Assembly: GCA_017882055.1 (NCBI GenBank)
Contig: JADGQE010000090.1
Location: 1 to 11,262 of the forward strand
Source: Thermoflexales bacterium
GTDB lineage: Bacteria > Chloroflexota > Anaerolineae > Fen-1058
Length of the DNA stretch: 11,262 nt
Direction of reading: 5' to 3'
The notes under the pieces are model-generated. The model was given only the letters and a program-made list of their open reading frames with translations. It did not search any database and was not told the origin of the DNA. The position numbers and the translations under genes were made by a program. Shown in pieces: positions 6,156 to 11,262 of this stretch (positions are counted from its first letter, which is position 1; each line of letters opens with the position of its first letter).

Positions 6156-6330
6156 GCGCTTTCGCCTGAGCGGCAGCGGCCAGTTGCGCCGCACCCGGCT
6201 GGGCAAGAGCCACCTGCGCCGCCGCAAGTCCGCGCGCACCAAGGCCGGCATGTTGGAACTCAAGACGGTTGAGGTCAAGGCTCTCAAGCGGCGTGTCAAG
6301 CGGCTTGCACCGTATCTCAAGAAGAAGTGA
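6121..6330 (+). CDS. rpmI: 50S ribosomal protein L35, GTG start
   Basis: A 69-residue, very basic ribosomal protein. The family pattern is clear: PKIKTHKATSKRFRLSGSGQ at the start and KRRVKRLAPYLKKK at the end. The GTG at 6121 gives the invariant Met-Pro-Lys N-terminus and has AAGGA (6108-6112) upstream. The first 35 bases overlap the end of infC in another frame, so translation is probably coupled to IF-3. The order infC-rpmI-rplT is conserved across bacteria. Confidence 0.96.
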   Translation: MPKIKTHKATSKRFRLSGSGQLRRTRLGKSHLRRRKSARTKAGMLELKTVEVKALKRRVKRLAPYLKKK

Positions 6331-6336
6331 TCAAAC

Positions 6337-6366
6337 CCTTGCGAAGGCCACAAAACCTTCGCAAGG
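6337..6366. repeat. Intergenic inverted repeat, copy 2 (CCTTGCGAAGG arms), between rpmI and rplT
   Basis: A perfect 11-bp inverted repeat: CCTTGCGAAGG (6337-6347) and CCTTCGCAAGG (6356-6366), with an 8-base loop. It starts six bases after the rpmI stop codon, and no T-run follows. The arms are the same word as in the repeat at 5411-5464 with one difference (GAAGG versus GAGGG). The remaining gap up to rplT contains another G+C-rich stretch (about 6376-6406) with weak self-complementarity. Confidence 0.8.
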
Positions 6367-6429
6367 TCATCTATCTACCTCCCCGTAGGCCTCCGGGCCG
6401 AGGGTAAATCAAAAAGAAGGGAAAAGAAA

Positions 6430-6786
6430 ATGCCTCGTTCAAAAGCCGGACCCCATCTCCGGCGAAAACACAATTCCATTCTCAAGCTGACCAAAGGTCA
6501 AAAGGGTACGCGTCATCGTTTGTGGCGAAAAGGCCATGAAGCGATGCTGCACTCGCTGTACTACTCCTACCGTGATCGCCGCGCCCGTGCCCGACAGTTC
6601 CGTGCCTTGTGGATCGCGCGCATCAATGCTGCGGCTCGCTTGAGTGGTCTGTCGTATAGCAAGTTCATCTCCGGCCTCAAGCTGGTCAGCGTCGTGATCG
6701 ATCGTAAGGTGCTGGCGGATATCGCCGTGCATGACCCGTCTGGTTTTGCGCAGCTGGTGAAAGTGGCCAAAGAAGCCCGCGCTTGA
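6430..6786 (+). CDS. rplT: 50S ribosomal protein L20
   Basis: A 118-residue 23S rRNA-binding protein required for early 50S assembly and, in other bacteria, the autogenous repressor of its own operon. Recognisable pieces are the basic N-terminal extension (MPRSKAGPHLRRKHNSILKL), YRDRRARARQFRALWIARIN, ARLSGLSYSKFISGLK and DRKVLADIAVHD. Length is typical. The ATG has AGAAGGGA (6415-6422) at good spacing. The usual KGYxGARS segment reads KGQKGTRHRLW here, a mild divergence. The gene follows rpmI after 99 bases that hold a hairpin repeat. Confidence 0.97.
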   Translation: MPRSKAGPHLRRKHNSILKLTKGQKGTRHRLWRKGHEAMLHSLYYSYRDRRARARQFRALWIARINAAARLSGLSYSKFISGLKLVSVVIDRKVLADIAVHDPSGFAQLVKVAKEARA

Positions 6787-6800
6787 TCGATGAATAACTC

Positions 6801-6854
6801 ACCACTAAGACAAGAGGTCACGAAGAAACGCTAAATTCTTAGTGTCCTGGTGGT
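6801..6854. repeat. Imperfect inverted repeat abutting the RNA methyltransferase start
   Basis: AGGTCACGAAGAA (6815-6827) and TTCTTAGTGTCCT (6836-6848) pair at 11 of 13 positions. The outer ACCAC (6801-6805) pairs with GGTGGT (6849-6854), leaving nine bases (TAAGACAAG) unpaired on the left. The words AAGACA, CACGAAG and TTAGTGTCCTGGTGGTT resemble a degenerate intergenic hairpin family built from CACxAAGACAC-like units, which I believe recurs in unrelated bacterial genomes; that needs a search. It lies between rplT and the methyltransferase gene and reaches the latter's start codon region. Confidence 0.55.
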
Positions 6855-6858
6855 TGAA

Positions 6859-7623
6859 GTGATCACGAGTCTTAGCAACGACAAAGTCAAATTTGTACGC
6901 GCCCTTTCCGACCGAAAACAGCGTGTCCGGGAAGGGCGCTTTGTCCTCGAAGGCGCACGTCTCATCGACGATGCGCTGGCGGCCGGCGTCAAACCCGATT
7001 GGGTTTTCTGCGCCGAACAGCTGACGCCGCGTGCCCGGGCGACTCTGGCGCAATTGAAGTCGCTGGGCATCGAATTGATCCCCGTATCCGATTCGGTGCT
7101 GCAATCTTGCAGCGAGACTGAAACGCCGCAAGGACTCCTGGCTGTTACGGCGTTTCCACAATTCAAGTTGCCTGACAATCCAACTTTGATCCTGATTGCC
7201 GATGCGCTGCGCGATCCGGGCAACCTTGGCACGTTGCTGCGATCGGCGGCAGCGGCCGGCATCGATGGCGTGCTGCTCTCGCCCGAAACAGTCGATGCTT
7301 ACAATCCGAAGGTTGTGCGCGGCGCGACGGGGGCGCATTTTCGATTGCCGATCGTGCCGGCCGATTGGGCGCTGATTGCTCAAAGAACACGCAACTTGAA
7401 AATCTATCTGGCTTCGGCCGAGGGCGAACGCCCTTACAGCGAAGTCGATTGGACTCTGCCCAGCGCGTTGATCGTCGGCGGTGAAGCGCGCGGCGCAAGC
7501 GAATCTGCTTCGAGATTGGCTTCGGCCCGCGTGTCGATTCCGTTGGCCAATGAAGTTGAATCGTTGAATGCGGCGGTGGCCGCCAGCGTGATCCTGTTTG
7601 AAGTGAGGCGGCAAAGAAGGTAA
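6859..7623 (+). CDS. SpoU/TrmH-type RNA 2'-O-ribose methyltransferase
   Basis: A 254-residue SPOUT-class enzyme that uses S-adenosylmethionine to methylate a ribose 2'-OH in rRNA or tRNA. An N-terminal RNA-binding (SpoU substrate-binding-like) domain covers about 1-100 (ITSLSNDKVKFVRAL, GRFVLEGARLIDDAL). The knotted domain carries motif 1 PGNLGTLLRSAAAAG (N122), motif 2 IVGGEARGAS (E209) and motif 3 SIPLANEVESLNAAVAAS (S235-L236-N237). The target nucleotide cannot be read; RlmB/YsgA-like 23S rRNA modification is the likeliest class. GTG at 6859 is preferred because homologs usually begin MITS; GTG at 6850 in the same frame is an alternative but lies inside the hairpin repeat. A weak GGTGG precedes 6859. 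The gene is probably read with rplT. It ends only three bases from the end of the convergent toxin-like gene. Confidence 0.92.
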   Translation: MITSLSNDKVKFVRALSDRKQRVREGRFVLEGARLIDDALAAGVKPDWVFCAEQLTPRARATLAQLKSLGIELIPVSDSVLQSCSETETPQGLLAVTAFPQFKLPDNPTLILIADALRDPGNLGTLLRSAAAAGIDGVLLSPETVDAYNPKVVRGATGAHFRLPIVPADWALIAQRTRNLKIYLASAEGERPYSEVDWTLPSALIVGGEARGASESASRLASARVSIPLANEVESLNAAVAASVILFEVRRQRR

Positions 7624-7626
7624 AAC

Positions 7627-7980
7627 TTATTTGTAGTTTTGAAGCCAATCGAGGCGGTCAACCATTTCTTCAGCAGTGCGAAGTCGTAGCAGATTGAGAA
7701 CACGATGCAGTAACTCGCTGAACGGCAACTGGTTTGAGACAATGATCCCGTAATGCGATTTGCCCTCAGCGGAGTATTGCTTTGCCAGCTCAGCAAAATG
7801 CTTCACGTTGAATGTGAAAATAGCGCGGTGTTGTGAGACGGCGAACTCCAGTTGCTCAAGATCAGTTTTGCCTTTCAGGCTGGCAGCGTACACACTTAGC
7901 GCATCAAAACCTCTGGCTCGCAGGACACGGGTCAGAGCATCGGTGACGTCTTCATCGAAGTATAGTTTGATAGTCGCCAT
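7627..7980 (-). CDS. DUF5615 PIN-like protein, probable toxin of a DUF433/DUF5615 pair
   Basis: A 117-residue protein with the DUF5615 (COG4634, PIN-like) pattern: an N-terminal acidic strand KLYFDEDV (D9, E10, D11), RARGFDALSVY, then AIFTFNVKHFAELA and HYGIIVSNQ. PIN-like proteins are metal-dependent ribonucleases, so an RNase toxin is the expected role. The second acidic motif reads TFNVKHF (Asn where many relatives have Asp), a variant I believe common in one subgroup. The ATG overlaps the stop of the upstream DUF433 gene by one base (TAATG), a coupled arrangement typical of toxin-antitoxin pairs. Activity is not shown by sequence alone. Confidence 0.85.
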   Translation of the reverse strand: MATIKLYFDEDVTDALTRVLRARGFDALSVYAASLKGKTDLEQLEFAVSQHRAIFTFNVKHFAELAKQYSAEGKSHYGIIVSNQLPFSELLHRVLNLLRLRTAEEMVDRLDWLQNYK

Positions 7981-8282
7981 TACACCTCTTTGGCTTCACG
8001 CCTCACTTTGTCTTCGTCATTTTCAGCCAGCAGACGTTCGATCTCTTCTTTGTGGTCGTAGTAGTAGGAGAGCGCGTCGTAGACTTGCGCGTGGTTGAGG
8101 TGCGGGTACATTGCGACGATTTCATCGACGGTGTGACCGAGGCGATGCCAGCCGGCGATTAAACGCACGGCAATGCGAGTTCCGACGATGATGGGTTCGC
8201 CGCCGACGATATCTGAACGTCGTTCGATGTATGAATGTTTAATTTCGGCTAACGGAAGGCCCGTTGTCGCTGTGGTTGTCAT
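7980..8282 (-). CDS. DUF433 protein, probable antitoxin
   Basis: A 100-residue protein of the DUF433 (COG2442) family: IVGGEPIIVGTRIAVRLIAG, LGHTVDEIVAMYPHLNHAQVYDALSYYY and a charged C-terminal tail (LLAENDEDKVRREAKEV). The helical core resembles a helix-turn-helix, consistent with DNA binding and autorepression, and the tail would be the usual place for toxin neutralisation. Partnering with DUF5615 is a recognised predicted toxin-antitoxin combination. ATG at 8282 is chosen because AGAGGA (8293-8288) lies five bases before it; the in-frame ATG at 8288 would overlap that site and adds only two residues. The stop overlaps the toxin start. Confidence 0.87.
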   Translation of the reverse strand: MTTTATTGLPLAEIKHSYIERRSDIVGGEPIIVGTRIAVRLIAGWHRLGHTVDEIVAMYPHLNHAQVYDALSYYYDHKEEIERLLAENDEDKVRREAKEV

Positions 8283-8325
8283 ATCCATCCTCTGCGCCTG
8301 AAAGTCGGATTGGGAAGAGTCAACT

Positions 8326-8778
8326 TTGAATCAATTATACCCTGAGATAGAAATCCGTGAAGCGACTGAGTCAGATTTGCCATCGATCCTTGCCTTGTAT
8401 TCTGAGATTGGTGATGCGCAGGTGCTGTCACCCGATCAAGCCACAGCGACTTTTGGGCGGATGAAAACGTACCCCGACTATCACGTTTACGTTGCCACAA
8501 TCGATGGCACGATCGTCGGGACGTTCGCGCTGTTGATTATGGATAATCTAGCTCATCTCGGCGCGCCGTCAGGCGTGGTGGAAGATGTCGTCGTGAGTGC
8601 GAAGCGACAGGGCCAAGGTGTCGGTAAGCAGCTGATGCAGTTTGCGATGGAGCGCTGCCGCGCACGGGGCTGTTACAAAATGGCGCTATCGAGCCACATC
8701 AAGCGCGAGGCGGCGCATCGATTTTATGACTCGTTGGGATTCGAGCGACATGGATACAGCTTTCGCATGATGTTGTAA
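8326..8778 (+). CDS. GNAT-family N-acetyltransferase, probable TTG start
   Basis: A 150-residue acetyl-CoA-dependent acyltransferase. Residues 9-30 (IREATESDLPSILALYSEI) are the usual first strand and helix. VVEDVVVSAKRQGQGVGKQLM contains the pyrophosphate-binding R/Q-x-x-G-x-G signature (R94-Q95-G96-Q97-G98-V99-G100). AHRFYDSLGFERHGYSFRM is the C-terminal motif B. The substrate is unknown; amino-acid or small-amine acetylation is typical. No ATG is available near the N-terminus, and TTG at 8326 has GGAAGAG (8313-8319) seven bases upstream. It is divergent from the toxin-antitoxin pair with only 43 bases between the starts, and may have arrived with it. It is followed by the pheST promoter. 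Confidence 0.88.
   Translation: MNQLYPEIEIREATESDLPSILALYSEIGDAQVLSPDQATATFGRMKTYPDYHVYVATIDGTIVGTFALLIMDNLAHLGAPSGVVEDVVVSAKRQGQGVGKQLMQFAMERCRARGCYKMALSSHIKREAAHRFYDSLGFERHGYSFRMML
8334..8361 (-). promoter_or_regulatory. Candidate minus-strand promoter for the DUF433/DUF5615 pair
   Basis: Read on the minus strand, TTCACG (8361-8356) and a perfect TATAAT (8339-8334) are 16 bases apart. Transcription would start near 8327, about 45 bases before the antitoxin ATG. It lies inside the first codons of the divergent acetyltransferase gene, so the two transcripts would overlap. The -35 box is weak. Confidence 0.4.
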
Positions 8779-8808
8779 ACAGCCTTCATTCGCTGCCAAT
8801 CCGCCGCC

Positions 8809-8836
8809 TTGACAAATCCCCTTGCTTGCGGATAAT
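8809..8836 (+). promoter_or_regulatory. Sigma-A/sigma-70-type promoter for the pheST operon
   Basis: A perfect TTGACA (8809-8814) and GATAAT (8831-8836) with a 16-base spacer. Transcription would start near 8843, right before the Phe T-box. It begins 31 bases after the acetyltransferase stop codon. Confidence 0.8.
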
Positions 8837-8964
8837 TCAACCTACAGGCGTCGACGGAGAAAAGTACGCGGCATCGCCTCCGACAGGGATTCGAGGTCAC
8901 TAGACTGCAAGCCTCGATCGGATCGCAGCCGTCGAAGTTCGCTCCTGAGCCGAATGGTGAAACC

Positions 8965-8996
8965 AGTGATCAGTTGATCGGGGATCAGTGATCAGG
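8965..8996. repeat. GATCA-rich repeat inside the Phe T-box leader
   Basis: AGTGATCAG occurs at 8965-8973 and again at 8987-8995, with TTGATCGGGGATC between them. The stretch from 8962 to 8998 can fold on itself (ACC, TGATCA and TGATC against GATCA, TGATCA and GGT with small bulges). It occupies the place right after stem I where the Thr T-box has a simple 7-bp hairpin. Confidence 0.55.
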
Positions 8997-9098
8997 TAAG
9001 TAGCCAATTCCGCAAGTCCAGCGTTAACGGGACAGCCGATGATCGTCGGCGACAAAGTGGATTGGCTAAACCAATCAAGTGGGGTGGTACCACGGGAG

Positions 9099-9137
9099 AT
9101 CGCGCTCTCGTCCCTTTGCGGACGAAGCGCGATTTTT
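9099..9137 (+). terminator. T-box terminator before pheS
   Basis: ATCGCGCT (9099-9106) pairs with AGCGCGAT (9126-9133), and CGTCC (9109-9113) with GGACG (9120-9124) above a small internal loop; five Ts follow (9133-9137). The arm overlaps the antiterminator region after GGTACCACG. Confidence 0.88.
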
Positions 9138-9200
9138 GATCGTAGATTTCTGATTCCAGATTGAAAGCAAGGCATGTCTCACTTTTCACTGTTCACTACT
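9138..9200. other. Low-complexity word stretch between the Phe T-box and the pheS ribosome binding site
   Basis: It contains degenerate near-repeats: GTAGATTTCTGATTCCAGATTG (words of the type AGATTT/TGATT/AGATTG) and then CACTTTTCACTGTTCACTAC (three CACT units). No open frame or recognisable site is seen apart from the downstream GGAGG. It is similar in style to the words before thrS and before the Crp/Fnr gene. Confidence 0.4.
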
Positions 9201-9213
9201 TGCGGAGGTGACA

Positions 9214-10239
9214 ATGCTCGATCAACTGAATGCGATTGAACACAAAGCAACTGCTGCTTTGCAGGCTGTCAATAATAAGGACGATCTCGAACAATGGCGT
9301 GTGGAACATCTTGGCAAGAAGTCGCCGCTGATGACGATCCTCGGCGACCTGGGCAAACTCTCGAAGGAAGAACGCCCGGCGATCGGCAAGCGCGGCAACG
9401 AAGTGAAAGTCGCGTTGGAAAAAGCCTATGCGGATCAAGTCGAAGCGCTGCGCAAGGCCGAGTTGCAGCACAGTCTTACGGCAGGCGCGCTCGACGTGAC
9501 GCTGCCCGGCCGGCCGATCGTGCGCGGTCGACTGCATCCAGCCACGCAGACGCTGCGCGAGATTTATGCTATCTGGGCCGAGATGGGCTTCCAGGTCTAT
9601 CGCGCCCGCGATGTTGAGACCGACGAATACAACTTCGAGCTGCTCAACATTCCCAGGCATCATCCGGCACGGGATATGTGGGACACGTTCTATACGACGA
9701 CGCCGAATGTGATCCTGCGCACGCACACTTCGCCCGGCCAGATTCACGCCATGCGCGAATATTGCCCGCAACCGATTCGGGTGATCTTGCCCGGCATGTG
9801 TTATCGCTATGAACAGATCAGCGCCTCGAAGGAAATTCAGTTCCATCAGGTTGAAGGTCTGGCGGTCGGCAAGAACATTCGCCTGACGGATCTGCTTGGT
9901 ACGGTGACGGAGTTCAACCGGCGCATATTCGGACCCGAACGGCAGACGCGCTTCCGCTCGTCGTACTTCCCGTTCACCGAGCCAAGCGTGGAAATCGATG
10001 TAAGTTGTGCGAATTGTAATGGCCAAGGCTGCGCGGTGTGCAAGCACACCGGCTGGCTGGAAATCGCCGGTGCAGGCATGGTGCATCCCACGGTGCTGCG
10101 CAACGGCGGTTACGATCCGGCAATCTACAGCGGCTTCGCCTTCGGCATGGGACCGCAGCGCATCACGATGTTGAAGTATGGCATCAGCGACATTCGCTAT
10201 TTCTGGGCGAATGACTTGCGTTTCTTGGAGCAATTCTAA
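9214..10239 (+). CDS. pheS: Phenylalanyl-tRNA synthetase alpha subunit
   Basis: Catalytic subunit of the alpha2-beta2 enzyme that charges tRNA-Phe. At 341 aa it has the normal length. The N-terminal coiled-coil arm (about 1-90) is followed by the class II core: RGRLHPATQTLREIY, PRHHPARDMWDTFY (H149-D154; motif-2 region), LRTHTSPGQIHAM, YRYEQISASKEIQFHQVEGL, SYFPFTEPSVEIDV and the motif-3 area FAFGMGPQRITMLKYGI. A four-cysteine knuckle CANCNGQGCAVC (C265, C268, C273, C276) sits before KHTGWLEIAGAGMVHP; some Gram-positive enzymes have the same insert, so it is a known variant. ATG at 9214 is chosen because GGAGG (9204-9208) lies five bases before it; the GTG at 9208 overlaps that site. It is controlled by the Phe T-box and followed by pheT after 36 bases. 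Confidence 0.97.
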   Translation: MLDQLNAIEHKATAALQAVNNKDDLEQWRVEHLGKKSPLMTILGDLGKLSKEERPAIGKRGNEVKVALEKAYADQVEALRKAELQHSLTAGALDVTLPGRPIVRGRLHPATQTLREIYAIWAEMGFQVYRARDVETDEYNFELLNIPRHHPARDMWDTFYTTTPNVILRTHTSPGQIHAMREYCPQPIRVILPGMCYRYEQISASKEIQFHQVEGLAVGKNIRLTDLLGTVTEFNRRIFGPERQTRFRSSYFPFTEPSVEIDVSCANCNGQGCAVCKHTGWLEIAGAGMVHPTVLRNGGYDPAIYSGFAFGMGPQRITMLKYGISDIRYFWANDLRFLEQF

Positions 10240-10275
10240 GTGCGGCATACCGCGTTTTGATTGGAGTGTATACAC

Positions 10276-11262
10276 ATGAAAGTACCCATTAGTTGGCTGA
10301 AAGACTATGTGGACATCACCATCCCGATCGAAGAACTGGCCCAACGGCTGACTCTTGCCGGGTTGGAAGTCGAGCATATCGACTACTACGGCGTGCTCGG
10401 CGCGGAACTCGTCTGGGATCGCGACAAGATCGTGATCGCGCAAATTGTCGAGGTGAAGCCGCATCCCAACGCCGATCGATTGGTGCTGGCCGATATCGAT
10501 TACGGTGCGAGCGAAACGCATCAGGTGGTCACCGGTGCGCCGAATATCTTTCACCTCAAAGGGCAGGGGCGTTTAGCCCATGGTCCGAAGGTGGTCTTTG
10601 CCAGAGAAGGCTCGGTGTTGTACGACGGCCATCAACCTGGCAGAGTATTGATGACGCTCAAGCCCGCGAAGTTGCGCGGCGTGCGCAGCGATTCGATGGT
10701 GTGCTCGGAGAAAGAACTGGGCCTCAGCGACGAACACGAGGGAATCATCCTGCTCGACGACGATGCCCCCGCTGGAACGCCCTTTAGGGTTGGTATGCCT
10801 GCTGCCGACACTCTGGGCGATGCCGTGCTCGATATTGCGATCCTGCCGAATGTGGCGCGCGCTGCATCGATCCTGGGCGTAGCCCGCGAAGTCGCCGCGT
10901 TGACGGGGCAAAAACTGAGGCAGCCCGCGTATGAACTCAATGGCACGGGACCGGCAGTCGAGAACGGTGTCAGGGTCGAGATTCTGGATTCCGACTTGTG
11001 CAGCCGCTTCACTGCGACGATCGTTCGTAACGTCAAGATTGGCCCATCGCCGTATTGGGTTCAGCGTCGATTGCGGCTTGCCGGACAGCGGCCGATCAGT
11101 AACATCGTCGACGTTTCGAACTACGTGATGTTCGACGTCGGCCAGCCGATCCACACGTTCGATTACGACAAATTGCTCGCACGGGCGAAGTCACGCGGCG
11201 AATCGCGACCAACCATCAGCGTGCATCGCGCCAAAGCGGGCGAGCATATGCAAACGCTCGAC
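10276..11262 (+). CDS. pheT: Phenylalanyl-tRNA synthetase beta subunit, 3' end cut off by the window
   Basis: The non-catalytic subunit that binds tRNA-Phe and edits mischarged tyrosine. 329 codons are open to the last base, out of roughly 800 in the family. The start MKVPISWLKDYVDITIPIEELAQRLT is the standard N-terminus. Next comes the EMAPII/OB-like tRNA-binding domain (about 45-165: IVIAQIVEVKPHPNADRLVLADID, VVTGAPNI, KLRGVRSDSMVCSEKELGL). The B1/B3 region follows with LDIAILPNVARAASILGVAREVAAL, where many relatives have TPNRxDCLS. The start of the B3/4 editing domain is seen as RRLRLAGQRPISNIVDVSNYVMFDVGQPIHTFDYDKL. GGAG (10263-10266) lies nine bases before the ATG. No terminator separates it from pheS, so they form one operon. 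Confidence 0.96.
   Translation, partial: MKVPISWLKDYVDITIPIEELAQRLTLAGLEVEHIDYYGVLGAELVWDRDKIVIAQIVEVKPHPNADRLVLADIDYGASETHQVVTGAPNIFHLKGQGRLAHGPKVVFAREGSVLYDGHQPGRVLMTLKPAKLRGVRSDSMVCSEKELGLSDEHEGIILLDDDAPAGTPFRVGMPAADTLGDAVLDIAILPNVARAASILGVAREVAALTGQKLRQPAYELNGTGPAVENGVRVEILDSDLCSRFTATIVRNVKIGPSPYWVQRRLRLAGQRPISNIVDVSNYVMFDVGQPIHTFDYDKLLARAKSRGESRPTISVHRAKAGEHMQTLD

Larger units (their letters stand above)
8843..9137 (+). promoter_or_regulatory. T-box riboswitch leader, specifier TTC (phenylalanine)
   Basis: Controls pheST by sensing uncharged tRNA-Phe. Loop E motif AGTA is at 8863-8866. Two bases later CGGC (8869-8872) pairs with GCCG (8928-8931), then after two bases come GAAG (8934-8937) and TTC (8938-8940), the specifier for Phe, followed by a purine. 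The lower stem includes GGAG (8856-8859) with CTCC (8942-8945). The stem I apex carries GACAGGGA and GACTG...AAGCCT, nearly the same text as in the Thr T-box. Stem III is GATTGG/CCAATC with loop CTAAA (9060-9076). The T-box proper, GGGGTGGTACCACG, is at 9081-9094; its TGGT bulge matches a discriminator A, as tRNA-Phe has. Specifier, discriminator and downstream gene all agree. Confidence 0.96.

Noticed and set aside
6805..7614. Minus-strand open frame of 269 codons opposite the RNA methyltransferase
   Set aside because: Antisense to a gene with all three SpoU motifs; no domain or ribosome binding site.
10003..10050. Zinc-knuckle insertion in PheS as a novel feature
   Set aside because: The CxxC-x4-CxxC insert before KHTGWLEI is also found in PheS of some Gram-positive bacteria, so it is a known variant.
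9196..10554. Long minus-strand open frame (452 codons) opposite pheS and the start of pheT
   Set aside because: Antisense shadow of the conserved pheS gene, with a similar biased composition and no recognisable domain.
10293..10787. Plus-strand open frame of 164 codons at the start of pheT
   Set aside because: It is out of frame with the clear PheT reading frame that starts at 10276 and has Arg-rich shadow composition.

Overview
The window looks like a housekeeping stretch of a bacterial chromosome of moderately high G+C content, most plausibly from Chloroflexota (Anaerolineae-like). That placement is an inference. It rests on consensus sigma-A-type promoters combined with tRNA-sensing T-box leaders, a threonyl-tRNA synthetase without the N-terminal TGS domain, frequent GTG/TTG starts, and intergenic hairpin repeats and short-period sequence 'words'. 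No rRNA or tRNA gene, CRISPR array or insertion sequence was seen.

Left part (1-1976): the 3' portion of ribonuclease Z, a translationally coupled small zinc-ribbon-like protein of unknown function, a hairpin repeat, and a Crp/Fnr-family regulator without cysteines.

Centre (2002-7623): a consensus promoter and a T-box leader whose specifier reads ACC (Thr) precede a class I/II aminotransferase and thrS. The conserved translation block infC-rpmI-rplT follows with its own promoter and a leader hairpin. infC appears to start with AUC and overlaps rpmI by 35 nt. Two hairpins with the same arm sequence (CCTTGCGARGG) flank infC-rpmI. A SpoU/TrmH-type RNA 2'-O-methyltransferase closes the block, and its start lies at the edge of another hairpin repeat.

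Right part (7627-11262): a DUF433/DUF5615 toxin-antitoxin-like pair on the minus strand and a GNAT acetyltransferase lie between the methyltransferase gene and pheST. These genes are adjacent in some other bacteria (ysgA-pheST in Bacillus), so the pair looks like an accessory insertion. Then come a second promoter/T-box leader with specifier TTC (Phe), pheS, and the 5' part of pheT, which runs off the window end.

The unifying theme is tRNA and translation: tRNA 3' processing, two tRNA-sensing riboswitches, two aminoacyl-tRNA synthetases, IF3, L35, L20 and an RNA methyltransferase. I see no clear-cut undescribed system. The best leads are the Thr T-box that places an aminotransferase ahead of thrS, the regulatory structure around infC-rpmI-rplT, the uncharacterised zinc-ribbon partner of RNase Z, and the intergenic repeat families.
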